From AcAMD-5 sp044343935 (lineage in GTDB: Bacteria > Actinomycetota > Actinomycetes > S36-B12 > UBA5976), in assembly GCA_044343935.1 (NCBI GenBank), contig JBIJDU010000020.1:1-26461 (forward strand): a stretch of DNA of 26,461 bases, in the 5' to 3' direction. This document shows, piece by piece, positions 7,459 to 15,701 of the stretch. The notes under the pieces are model-generated. The model was not told the DNA's origin, made no database searches, and saw nothing but the letters and a program-made list of their open reading frames with translations. The translations under genes and the position numbers were made by a program. How positions within the stretch are numbered: the first letter of the stretch is position 1; every line of letters starts with the position of its first letter.

Positions 7459-8460
7459 ATGACTAATGAACTTCTAGTCGATATTGATTCAGTACAGGTC
7501 AGCGTCAAGCTATCTAGAACCAGACGGTTGCAGATTGTTGATTACGCAAGTATGCAAATACGTAGAGGCGAAATGATGGGCCTGATCGGTGAATCCGGTT
7601 CGGGCAAAACCATGCTCTGTCGCGGCTTTATTGGAACTTTGGAGCGTCGAGATGCCTATATATCTGGCGGAAAGATTTTGTTTGATGGAATCGATTTAGC
7701 TAAAGCAAAGAGTGAAACTTGGCGAGCTATTCGAGGTAAGAGAATTGGCTATGTGCCACAAAGTGCACTTGCTGGACCCAATCCAGTTCTTACCATTGAG
7801 GCACAGTTACTCGAAACTCTAAAGAATGATCCAAAGTTGGATCGTCAGGCAGCGCGTAAGCGAGCCATGGAATTGTTAGATATCGTCCAAATAAGACGCC
7901 CTGATATTGTTATGAAACAGTATCCAAATCAATTATCTGGCGGTATGAAACAGCGCGTGATGATCGCTTGCGCTATTGCATTACAACCTGAGTTGATTGT
8001 GGCCGACGAACCGACAACTGGCTTAGACGTAACGGTGCAAGCTGAGATCATGAAGTTATTGAAAGACATAAGGTCTGAATTCAATACCTCAATAGTTTTG
8101 GTATCACACGACTTACCCTTGATTAACGATGTTTGCGACCGGATTACAGTTATGCACGCTGGTGCAACAATTGAAACTTTACCATCTAGTGAAATTGAAA
8201 ATTCCAAGCACCCTTACACAATTGCGCTCTATAAGTCTCGAATTGATTTAGCTCCACCACGGGGTGAGTTGATCACGATTAAGGGGCAACCACCAGCTGT
8301 TGGCGGCTGGCAGGAAGGCTGCAGATTTAATCAGCGTTGTGACTTTGTCACCGATGCTTGCTTAGTCGGTCCTCATCCTAAATACATTCAGTTATCTCAA
8401 GATCATCAAACAGCTTGCATTAATCATGCCAGCATTTCAGACAAGGTTGGATCACGCTGA
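7459..8460 (+). CDS. Dpp/Opp-type ABC transporter ATPase, DppD-like
   Basis: Cytoplasmic ATP-binding subunit, 333 aa. Seen: Walker A GESGSGKT at 44-51, Q-loop YVPQSA, ABC signature LSGGMKQR, Walker B LIVADEP, the VSHDL switch histidine, and the C-terminal oligopeptide-transporter extension with the Cys pair region CRFNQRCDF...AC. In several Dpp/Opp ATPases this extension carries an Fe-S cluster; its presence here is an inference from the cysteines. Its TGA shares an A with the ATG of the next ATPase. Confidence 0.94.
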   Translation: MTNELLVDIDSVQVSVKLSRTRRLQIVDYASMQIRRGEMMGLIGESGSGKTMLCRGFIGTLERRDAYISGGKILFDGIDLAKAKSETWRAIRGKRIGYVPQSALAGPNPVLTIEAQLLETLKNDPKLDRQAARKRAMELLDIVQIRRPDIVMKQYPNQLSGGMKQRVMIACAIALQPELIVADEPTTGLDVTVQAEIMKLLKDIRSEFNTSIVLVSHDLPLINDVCDRITVMHAGATIETLPSSEIENSKHPYTIALYKSRIDLAPPRGELITIKGQPPAVGGWQEGCRFNQRCDFVTDACLVGPHPKYIQLSQDHQTACINHASISDKVGSR

Positions 8461-9236
8461 TGACCCCAAGACTTGAAGGCAAAAACATTTCAGTGACTTT
8501 TGGCGATATTTTCCGAAAAGTCGAAGCCGTAAAGAACGTGGATGTATCACTAGAACCTGGGCAAACTATTGGAATTGTTGGTGAATCAGGAAGTGGCAAG
8601 TCAACTCTTGCTCGAGTATTAGCAGGGATTCAGGTACCGACATCAGGCCAGGTTACCTATGAGGGAGCTAACATCTGGCAAGGCAAGACTAGTTACCCAG
8701 GTCAAATGCGAAGAAAAGTTCAGATGGTTTTTCAGGATCCATATGGATCACTAAATCCTCGAATGCGAGCTGTGCACGCGGTAGCTGAAGCGGTTACCTT
8801 TCACCAAAAAGTGGTAGGTAATGATGCTAAGAAGATTGCATTTGATTTATTGGATCGAATGGGAATCACCCAGAAAGATGCGCTTAAACTGCCCCGAGCA
8901 TTGTCTGGTGGCCAGCGTCAGCGCGTGAGCGTAGCTAGAGCCCTGTCCGCGAACCCAGAGGTATTGATTGCGGATGAACCTACTTCGGCTATTGATCAAA
9001 GCGCTCAATCACAATTGCTGAGTTTATTTAGCGAGTTAATTGCTGATGGGTTATCAATTATTCTAGTTTCGCACGATCTCGGGGTCATCAGATATTTAAC
9101 TGATCGTGTATACGTGATGGAAAGTGGTAACTTCGTTGAAGCAGGAGATACCGCTCAAATCTTTAGCAATCCACAAATGGAATATACCCAAAAGTTGATT
9201 TCCTCCATCCCTGGTCACATTACAAAAAGTAGATAG
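8460..9236 (+). CDS. Dpp/Opp-type ABC transporter ATPase, DppF-like (short)
   Basis: Second cytoplasmic ATPase, 258 aa. Seen: Walker A GESGSGKS at 41-48, Q-loop MVFQDPYGSLNPRM, signature LSGGQRQR, Walker B VLIADEP, and VSHDLG. It lacks the roughly 60-residue C-terminal oligopeptide-transporter extension of typical DppF, ending soon after the EAGDTAQIFSNP region. Expected to pair with the DppD-like subunit as a heterodimer. Start ATG overlaps the previous stop (TGATG). It is followed after 12 bp by the acetoacetate-decarboxylase-fold gene, so transporter and enzymes are probably co-transcribed. Confidence 0.93.
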   Translation: MTPRLEGKNISVTFGDIFRKVEAVKNVDVSLEPGQTIGIVGESGSGKSTLARVLAGIQVPTSGQVTYEGANIWQGKTSYPGQMRRKVQMVFQDPYGSLNPRMRAVHAVAEAVTFHQKVVGNDAKKIAFDLLDRMGITQKDALKLPRALSGGQRQRVSVARALSANPEVLIADEPTSAIDQSAQSQLLSLFSELIADGLSIILVSHDLGVIRYLTDRVYVMESGNFVEAGDTAQIFSNPQMEYTQKLISSIPGHITKSR

Positions 9237-9248
9237 CAGGAAAATGCG

Positions 9249-9989
9249 GTGAAAGATATTTGGTCAACTCCTGCAACAGCACCGCTTTACCAAGAATTTC
9301 CTATTGAATATAAATCAGTATCCATCATGTCATTGGTTTACCGAACCAACAAAGACTTGATTCAGGCTGATTTGCCTGACGGCGTAACTGCCATTTCAGA
9401 TTGCATCATGATCCACTGTTATGACATGCCCGATGTGCAAAGCATGGGTCAGGTAACTGAAGCAAATGTGATGGTTGGAGTCGAAACTAACTTTAGTGGA
9501 ACCAAAGTAACGGGTGGCTACAGTACAAACTTAATCATTAGTTCAGATGTTGGACTAGCTCAAGGCAGAGAAGTTCATGGCCAACCAAAGAAGCTAGGCA
9601 AAATCAATCTAGAAATTCGTGGCGATACGTTGGTTGCTGAGATTTGGCGTAATGAAATTCGAGTTTTGCGAGCAACCACCCCTTACAAATATCAGCGGGC
9701 GGAAATTACTCAGCTTGAAAAGGTATTTGGCTTCAAAAGAAATATCAATCATAAAGTGATACCGAATATCGATGGCACCATTGGAATCAATCAAATAACG
9801 TCGCGAACCCTTAAGGATGTCGAGGTGCTTGATTTTTGGATTGGTCCAGTCACTGTTGAATTAGCTCCACATATCCAGGTGCCACTACATCGGCATCCAG
9901 TTGTTGAACCTCTTTTTGCTTGCTATTGGAAGGCCAACTTCAAACTTCAACCAGGAGAAATCCTGCATGACTATTTGGCGGTGAAATGA
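9249..9989 (+). CDS. Acetoacetate decarboxylase (ADC)-family protein
   Basis: A 246-aa protein of the ADC fold. Seen: GREVHGQPKKLGKI, where Lys114 sits at the place of the Schiff-base lysine of acetoacetate decarboxylase, followed by a conserved-looking RATTPYKYQ. Start is GTG at 9249, with AGGA 7 bp upstream; the ATG at 9244 is out of frame. The stop overlaps the ATG of the next SDR. Members of this family also act as aldolase/dehydratase-like enzymes on larger keto acids, so true acetoacetate cleavage is not implied. Its place between a transporter and sugar-acid enzymes points to a beta-keto acid or keto-deoxy acid substrate in this pathway. The family is sound; the reaction is unknown. 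Confidence 0.82.
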   Translation: MKDIWSTPATAPLYQEFPIEYKSVSIMSLVYRTNKDLIQADLPDGVTAISDCIMIHCYDMPDVQSMGQVTEANVMVGVETNFSGTKVTGGYSTNLIISSDVGLAQGREVHGQPKKLGKINLEIRGDTLVAEIWRNEIRVLRATTPYKYQRAEITQLEKVFGFKRNINHKVIPNIDGTIGINQITSRTLKDVEVLDFWIGPVTVELAPHIQVPLHRHPVVEPLFACYWKANFKLQPGEILHDYLAVK

Positions 9990-10741
9990 CAGACTTAACT
10001 AATATCAAGGACCATGTGATCCTAGTTGCTGGTGGGGCAAGCGGTATTGGATATGAAATAGCAAAGTACTTAGTTTCAGTTGGTGCAATTGTTGTTGCGA
10101 CTGACAAGAATCCAGAAGGTTTAGCATCCCTTGACAAGGAAGTGAATAATCAGAATCTCCACACCAAAGTTGTCGATTTCTTGAATGACCAAGATATCGC
10201 AGACTTGATTAAATTTATTGAAGCAGAAATCGGCCCACTAAAAGGTGTGATTAATTGTGTTGGCATATTGGGCCAGCGCGGTATTTTGAGTGAAGAAATC
10301 GATATGGATAATTTTGATTTAGTTTACAAAGTTAATCTGAGATCTGCCTTGGTATTAGCAATTGAGGCAATTAAGGTTATGAAACCGAGAAAGTATGGTC
10401 GAATTCTTCAGTTAGCGAGCATCTCCGGCAAAGAAGGAAATCCTGGTTTGGTTGCTTACTCAGTTACTAAAGCAGGAATAATTGCCATGGTGAAATCACA
10501 AGGTAAAGAGTATGCCGAATCTGGAATCACTATTAATGCCTTGGCTCCTGCTCTTATTGCTACTCCCATGGTGGCGAGTTTTACCGATGAGCAGCGTAAT
10601 TTCTTAAAGGCCAAAATCCCGATGAATCGAATTGGTGACCCAATTGAGGTAGCAACATTGGCGGCTTGGATTGTTTCACCTGCTTGTAGCTTTACAACTG
10701 GTTTTGCGTTTGATTTAACAGGTGGACGAGCCACCTACTGA
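9986..10741 (+). CDS. SDR oxidoreductase (second in the locus)
   Basis: Classical SDR of 251 aa, cytoplasmic. Seen: AGGASGIG at 15-22 (Ala replaces the usual Thr), Asp40 suggesting NAD, NCVG at 90-93 in place of NNAG, Asn117, Ser145, and Tyr158/Lys162 as YSVTK. The C-terminal GFAFDLTGG matches the usual G...VDGG end. The ATG overlaps the stop of the ADC-family gene as ATGA, so both are translationally coupled and probably act on consecutive intermediates. Substrate unknown; a polyol, sugar or hydroxy-acid carbon is likely. Confidence 0.92.
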   Translation: MTDLTNIKDHVILVAGGASGIGYEIAKYLVSVGAIVVATDKNPEGLASLDKEVNNQNLHTKVVDFLNDQDIADLIKFIEAEIGPLKGVINCVGILGQRGILSEEIDMDNFDLVYKVNLRSALVLAIEAIKVMKPRKYGRILQLASISGKEGNPGLVAYSVTKAGIIAMVKSQGKEYAESGITINALAPALIATPMVASFTDEQRNFLKAKIPMNRIGDPIEVATLAAWIVSPACSFTTGFAFDLTGGRATY

Positions 10742-10771
10742 TTCAGTTACACCAATAGAAAGGGAGAGAAA

Positions 10772-11623
10772 ATGCGCATCATGCGTCTTGGCGAGTATCT
10801 AAAAGAGAGGCCAGCAGTTCAGGTTTCAGAAACTGAAGCTGTTTTTGTCGATCACATCATTAAGGATTGGAATAGAGACGAACTTTCTGCCGGTGGCCTT
10901 AAGGCAGTTGAAACGGCTGATCTAACCAGTCTACCTAAGGTGAAGATTTCTGATTTTCGAATTGGATCTCCAATGGCTCGACCAACTAAATTGATTTGCA
11001 TTGGACTTAATTATGCAAAGCACGCAGCCGAATCAAACATGGACATCCCTAAAGAACCTGTAGTTTTTATGAAAGCACCAGATGCGCTAGTTGGCCCTAA
11101 TGATGATGTTCGAGTCCCAAAGAACAGTGTTAAGACCGACTATGAGGTGGAACTCTCCATTGTGATTGGCAAACGCGCTTTGTATATTGAAAGCGAGAAG
11201 CAAGCGCGCGATTATGTGCTTGGCTTTGCAATCAGCCAAGACATCAGTGAACGGGAATGGCAAACTGAGCGGGGTGGCCAGTGGGTAAAAGGAAAGTCTT
11301 TCCCAACTTTCAATCCAATGGGACCAGTAGTTGTCACAAAAGATGAATTTGATCCAGCTGATGCAAACCTTTGGACCAAGGTTGATGGCGAATATCGTCA
11401 AAACTCGACCACTCAAGATCTAATTTTTCACGTTGATCATATCGTTTGGTATGTAAGTCAGTGTATGGAACTTTTCCCAGGCGACATCATTAATACAGGA
11501 ACGCCAGAAGGTGTTGCTGCTGGAATGAAGCCCCCGGCATTTCTACGAGCTGGCCAACACCTAACAACAGGCATTGCTGGCTTGGGCGAACAAAGTTCTC
11601 TAGTTATTGCTTACAACGCCTAA
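10772..11623 (+). CDS. FAH-family hydrolase, 2,4-diketo-3-deoxy-L-fuconate hydrolase-like
   Basis: Metal-dependent C-C bond hydrolase of the fumarylacetoacetase family (283 aa). Seen: LICIGLNYAKHAAES, the metal-binding YEVEL motif with Glu125 and Glu127, Asp157 in SQDISERE, then QWVKGKSFPTFNPMGP and INTGTPEGV. The N-terminal domain and the SERE/GKSFPTF region resemble 2,4-diketo-3-deoxy-L-fuconate hydrolases, which split the diketo acid to pyruvate and L-lactate. Start ATG follows AAAGGGAGAG. It is the last gene of the transporter operon, and its stop overlaps the stop of the minus-strand 2-hydroxyacid dehydrogenase. Other FAH members (acylpyruvases, ureidoglycolate-lyase-like proteins) remain possible. 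Confidence 0.88.
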   Translation: MRIMRLGEYLKERPAVQVSETEAVFVDHIIKDWNRDELSAGGLKAVETADLTSLPKVKISDFRIGSPMARPTKLICIGLNYAKHAAESNMDIPKEPVVFMKAPDALVGPNDDVRVPKNSVKTDYEVELSIVIGKRALYIESEKQARDYVLGFAISQDISEREWQTERGGQWVKGKSFPTFNPMGPVVVTKDEFDPADANLWTKVDGEYRQNSTTQDLIFHVDHIVWYVSQCMELFPGDIINTGTPEGVAAGMKPPAFLRAGQHLTTGIAGLGEQSSLVIAYNA

Positions 11624-12528
11624 GCATCCTTAACCACATTTGCAATCGGCTCGCCAAGTGCGAGCCGATTCATTTGTGTGGCGATCATTTTTTTTGCCCT
11701 ACCAGGAAAAGCCGTTGAATTTCCGCCAACATGTGGGCTGATTAAGAGATTGGGTGCATTCCAAAGCGGGTGACCTTGCGGTAGGGGCTCTGGGTCAGTT
11801 ACATCAACTGCTGCAGATATCCAACCAGATTCCAAAGCTTCAATTAAGTCATTAGTTACCACTACCGGCCCTCGCGCCATATTAATTAGTAGTGAACCAG
11901 GTTTCATCAATCTCATTTTTTTCAAATCAAAAAAACCTTTAGTTTCATCAGTTAGCGGCGTGATAAGAATTACGATGTCATACTCATCTAATTCTAAATC
12001 TAAATCTTGAATTTTATGAGTTCCATTTGATCCAGATCTGGTGTAGCCAACTATGTTGTCCGTAAAGGGCCTGAAAACCTTTGCGATTTCTTGACCCACC
12101 GAACCAAACCCAACAATTGCTATCCTTGAATCAATGATTGAATGGCGGACATCTCTGAGCCAAGAATGTTCCTGCTGAGCAGTTATCAAGTTTGCGACCT
12201 TTGCTTTACTAGCAAGTGCCAAAGTTAGTGTTAGTTCAGCGGTCGAAAGGTCGTGTAAGCCTTTCGCATTTGCAAGCTGAACACCTGGCGGGATTAATGG
12301 CAAAACATCGTCATAGCCCGCGGTTAGAACCTGAACCACCTTAAGATTCGGCATCTCACTGATGTATGCAAGTGATTTTGCGCCACCCATGTACTTAGGA
12401 ATGTAAACGCTCACTCGTTCCAGTTTGTCTTTCTCCAATAAATCGGACTCGTCATGCAACAAAGAAAATCCACTTGGGAGATCGATATCAGACCATTGAC
12501 ACCATATTGTGTGTGACACTTTCACCAA
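11620..12528 (-). CDS. D-isomer-specific 2-hydroxyacid dehydrogenase
   Basis: NAD(P)-dependent reductase/oxidase of 2-keto/2-hydroxy acids (302 aa; family about 310-330). Seen: GFGSVG nucleotide loop at 140-145, INMARG with Arg219, DPEPLP with Glu247, and SPHVGG with His266, which is the full Arg-Glu-His catalytic set. The start is uncertain: TTG at 12528, GTG at 12525 and GTG at 12519 are all in frame, with only a weak GGTGA before the last. Its TAG overlaps the TAA of the FAH gene tail-to-tail. It diverges from the FAD oxidoreductase across 100 bp. Probably reduces glyoxylate, hydroxypyruvate or another 2-keto acid made by the pathway (inference). Confidence 0.9.
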   Translation of the reverse strand: MVKVSHTIWCQWSDIDLPSGFSLLHDESDLLEKDKLERVSVYIPKYMGGAKSLAYISEMPNLKVVQVLTAGYDDVLPLIPPGVQLANAKGLHDLSTAELTLTLALASKAKVANLITAQQEHSWLRDVRHSIIDSRIAIVGFGSVGQEIAKVFRPFTDNIVGYTRSGSNGTHKIQDLDLELDEYDIVILITPLTDETKGFFDLKKMRLMKPGSLLINMARGPVVVTNDLIEALESGWISAAVDVTDPEPLPQGHPLWNAPNLLISPHVGGNSTAFPGRAKKMIATQMNRLALGEPIANVVKDA

Positions 12529-12574
12529 CTAACTTTTGTTAAAGCACTATTTGGTAATTCTACTCATAAATGTA

Positions 12575-12611
12575 TTGACATCATGAATGTAAGTAGTAGA
12601 TTCTCACTTAC
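12575..12611 (+). promoter_or_regulatory. Promoter with overlapping palindrome before the FAD oxidoreductase
   Basis: A consensus -35 TTGACA at 12575-12580 is followed after 16 bp by TAGATT (12597-12602) as a -10. An inverted repeat GTAAGT (12589-12594) / ACTTAC (12606-12611) surrounds and overlaps the -10, a classic repressor layout. The ribosome site AGAAGGA and the ATG at 12629 lie downstream. The promoter call is fair; the operator is inferred from position. Confidence 0.5.
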
Positions 12612-12628
12612 TATTCTTAGAAGGACTT

Positions 12629-13969
12629 ATGTCAGAACCGATAACAATCTCGGACATCAGGGGTTATGAAGAGATTCATAGTGACGTCGTAGTTATCGGC
12701 TCTGGTCCGGCAGGAGTTGCTGCAGCAGTTACTGCCGGCAACTCGGGAGCTTCAGTAATCGTCGTAGAAAAGTATGGATTCAGTGGCGGTCAAGCCGTTG
12801 CCGGGCTATCTGGAACTATCTGTGGCCTATACGCAACTTCGACCAATCAATCAAAGTTGCCAGAGATTATCGTTGGTGGATTCGCTCAAAAATTTTTGGC
12901 CAGACTAGAAGATTTAGCAGGAGTTACCGGCCCGATCAGGTATGGAAATACCTACACTCGAGTGCATGACCCGTTGATCTGGCGAATCGCGGCTGACCAA
13001 CTCCTGTTAGAAGCAAAAGTTCATATTAGGTACCACTCAACAGTTATAGGTGTTGAAACTAGAGATTCTCGTCTCACTGCCATTATCACATCTAGCATTG
13101 GTGGTATAACAGTTATACGTGCAGATAGATTTGTCGATGCAACTGGAGACGCCACCATTGTTGCTTTAGCTGGAATGCCAACTCAAACTGTTCCAGTTAA
13201 CGATCGTCAGAATCCAACAATGATGTTTCGGCTACAAGATGTTAACGTAGACCAGCTTTATCAAGAGTTGGGTCAAGACTCGATCATGCCAATAGAGATC
13301 TCGGAGAAAATATCGCAAGCAAGGGAAAATGGCGCTAACTTGCCTAGAACTAAGATATTTCTTTTCCCTACGCCACGACCAGGTCAACTTCTTGTTAATG
13401 CCACTCGAATACAGGGATACAACAACGAAGCGCTGGATGTTAATTCTGTTGATGGAATGACTACTGCTGAGATTCAGGGACGAAAACAAGTACAGTCTTA
13501 TTTTCAGTTTATTCGTCAGAATATCCCAGGCTGTGAAGATGCCGGTTTGCTGGATAGTGGCGTACAAGTGGGAGTTAGACAGTCAAGGCAAGTTGCTGGA
13601 GTGTTCACTCTAACGAGTCAGGATGTTTTAGACGCAAGAAAATGGGATACCGCGATTACTAGATCTGCTTGGCCAATTGAACGGCATGTGGGTGAAAAGC
13701 CTGAATTAGTTTGGATAAAGGATGATCACTATGAAGTACCGCTTGAGACATTGATTCCAGTTGCAGGCGAAGGACTAATTGCAGCTGGTAGATGCCTGAG
13801 CGCCGATTCGGCTGCCATGGCTTCCGCGAGAGTAACCGCGCAATGTTTTAACTATGGTGAGGCAGCAGGATTGACTGTTGTTGAGTCAATATCTCGAAAT
13901 CAGAACATCAGAGAAGTGAACCGAAAGCAAATTGCTGATCAAATTCAGCGCACCTGGCCAAAAATTTAG
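12629..13969 (+). CDS. FAD-dependent oxidoreductase (FAD_oxidored family)
   Basis: Flavoprotein of 446 aa. Seen: dinucleotide-binding GSGPAG at 24-29 with Glu47 at the end of the second strand for FAD ribose; GGQAVAGLSGTICGLYA near 55-70; the DATGDA motif near 172; and the C-terminal GRCLSADSAAMASARV...GEAAG, which closes the FAD site in this family. No signal peptide or Cys-rich Fe-S motif is seen. Start ATG with AGAAGGA upstream. It leads an operon with the IlvD/EDD dehydratase (11 bp later) and the extended SDR. It may oxidise a sugar or sugar acid before dehydration. The family has few characterised members, so the substrate is unknown. Confidence 0.85.
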   Translation: MSEPITISDIRGYEEIHSDVVVIGSGPAGVAAAVTAGNSGASVIVVEKYGFSGGQAVAGLSGTICGLYATSTNQSKLPEIIVGGFAQKFLARLEDLAGVTGPIRYGNTYTRVHDPLIWRIAADQLLLEAKVHIRYHSTVIGVETRDSRLTAIITSSIGGITVIRADRFVDATGDATIVALAGMPTQTVPVNDRQNPTMMFRLQDVNVDQLYQELGQDSIMPIEISEKISQARENGANLPRTKIFLFPTPRPGQLLVNATRIQGYNNEALDVNSVDGMTTAEIQGRKQVQSYFQFIRQNIPGCEDAGLLDSGVQVGVRQSRQVAGVFTLTSQDVLDARKWDTAITRSAWPIERHVGEKPELVWIKDDHYEVPLETLIPVAGEGLIAAGRCLSADSAAMASARVTAQCFNYGEAAGLTVVESISRNQNIREVNRKQIADQIQRTWPKI

Positions 13970-13980
13970 TAGAGGAGAGC

Positions 13981-15699
13981 ATGTCAAATCAAAGAGAGTT
14001 GCGTAGCAACTTCCCTGAAGGCACCACTAGGTGGGCGGTAAGGCGCGCTCAATGGCGAGCGATGGGGATTCCGGAAGAAGATTTTGGCAGACCGAAAATT
14101 GCGGTAGTTAACAGTTCATCAGGATTATCAGTTTGTTATTCTCATTTGGACGACCTAGCCAAAAAAGTTGTTGAAGAAATTTACCAGCAAGGAGGATTGG
14201 GTTTCGAGATTCGTACCGTTGCCCCGAGTGACTTTGTCACAAGTGCTGGGCGTGAGGCAAGGTACATAATGCCATCGAGGGATTTGATTGTTAATGACAT
14301 TGAGGCTGCAGTAGAGGGTGCACTTCTAGATGGCATGATCTTGTTAAGTTCTTGCGACAAAACTACCCCTGGCCATTTGATGGCAGCAGCTCGACTAAAC
14401 ATCCCGAGTGTCATTGTGGTCTGCGGATATCAAGAAGCTGGCTGCCTTCAAGGCGAGAAGGTAGATATTGACGATGTTTATGAAAAAGTAGGTGCTGTTA
14501 CCGTTGGGAAAATGACCACGAATGAACTTGGTCAGATTGCTGACGTGGCAATTGTTGGTCCAGGTGTTTGTGCTGGGCTTGGTACAGCAAACAGCATGCA
14601 CATGGTGGCCGAAGCTCTAGGAATGACTGTGGCTGGAGCAGCGCCAGTTAGAGCAAATAGTGAAAAGATGCTGCGTAATGCAACTCAATCAGTAATCAAC
14701 TTGATGCAGCTAATTAAGAATGACATAAAGCCTAGAGATGTAATTACTTTCGGATCGATCAAGAACGCCCTGACTCTGGCAGTCGCCGTCGGAACAAGCG
14801 TAAATGTGATTCGACATATCACTGCGGTATCAGTTGAGGCAGGACTAGAGATCGATGTTATTGGCTTACTAGAAGAGTTAGGAACAAAAGTTCCCTTATT
14901 GGCTCAGATTAGGCCAAATGGTAAAGCCACTGTTCCACAATTAGAAGCGGCAGGTGGAGCACACGCTGCGCTAGGTGAATTGCGCGACTATCTAGACACC
15001 GATGTAATGACAGTGTCGGGTGACACCTTATTGAAACAACTAGAAAACGTCGGGACTAAAGATAGTTCGATATTGACGAAAATCGATTCACCAATTTCGA
15101 CATCGGGCGGGTTGCGAGTATTGCGCGGATCCCTTGCGCCAGACGGCGCGATATTGAAGTCAGCAGCTCTGAAAGATCCAAGTCGTAAATTTATCGGACA
15201 AGCAAAAGTTTTTTCGAATGAAGCTTCAGCTTTAGCATCCGTTAAATCTGGCTCAATCCAACCCGGCGATGTTTTGGTGCTGCGAGGTATGGGTCCACGA
15301 GGCGGGCCTGGGACAGTATTTGCCGCCGGATTAGTGGCAGCGCTGGTTGGTGCAGAGCTCAGCGATCATGTCGCAGTAGTGACCGATGGCGAGCTTTCTG
15401 GTTTGAATTCTGGTCTAACAATTGGTCAGGTCATGCCAGAGGCGGCAGATGGCGGGCCGCTCGCAATTGTTTATGATGAAGATCGGATTTCTATTGATTT
15501 GACCACAAATCAAATTGACTTGCTTGTTTCCGAAGAAGATATTGCAGAGCGAATAAATAAGCTAGATCGAACTCCGGCATGGGAGAGTGCAACTGGTTTA
15601 CTCCGACTATATGGTGCAAATGTTGGACCATTAAATCGAGGCGCAGTACTGGGAGATGTCCTGAATAAATCACGCAAAAATCATCAGAAAGGTAACTAA
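13981..15699 (+). CDS. IlvD/EDD-family dehydratase, probable sugar-acid dehydratase
   Basis: Fe-S dehydratase of 572 aa in the family of dihydroxy-acid, phosphogluconate, xylonate and arabonate dehydratases. Seen: three cluster cysteines Cys52, Cys125 (SSCDKTTPG) and Cys197 (GPGVCAGLGTANSM); MPSRDL; GPRGGPG; and the catalytic serine region TDGELSG with Ser473. The second and third motifs deviate from the usual SCDKTTPACLM and GSCNTMGTAS forms, so this is probably a divergent subgroup. Neighbours (FAD oxidoreductase, aldolases, diketo hydrolase) argue for an aldonate over the valine/isoleucine substrate. Start ATG with AGGAG upstream. It would produce a 2-keto-3-deoxy acid. Confidence 0.88.
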   Translation: MSNQRELRSNFPEGTTRWAVRRAQWRAMGIPEEDFGRPKIAVVNSSSGLSVCYSHLDDLAKKVVEEIYQQGGLGFEIRTVAPSDFVTSAGREARYIMPSRDLIVNDIEAAVEGALLDGMILLSSCDKTTPGHLMAAARLNIPSVIVVCGYQEAGCLQGEKVDIDDVYEKVGAVTVGKMTTNELGQIADVAIVGPGVCAGLGTANSMHMVAEALGMTVAGAAPVRANSEKMLRNATQSVINLMQLIKNDIKPRDVITFGSIKNALTLAVAVGTSVNVIRHITAVSVEAGLEIDVIGLLEELGTKVPLLAQIRPNGKATVPQLEAAGGAHAALGELRDYLDTDVMTVSGDTLLKQLENVGTKDSSILTKIDSPISTSGGLRVLRGSLAPDGAILKSAALKDPSRKFIGQAKVFSNEASALASVKSGSIQPGDVLVLRGMGPRGGPGTVFAAGLVAALVGAELSDHVAVVTDGELSGLNSGLTIGQVMPEAADGGPLAIVYDEDRISIDLTTNQIDLLVSEEDIAERINKLDRTPAWESATGLLRLYGANVGPLNRGAVLGDVLNKSRKNHQKGN

Positions 15700-15701
15700 A
15701 T

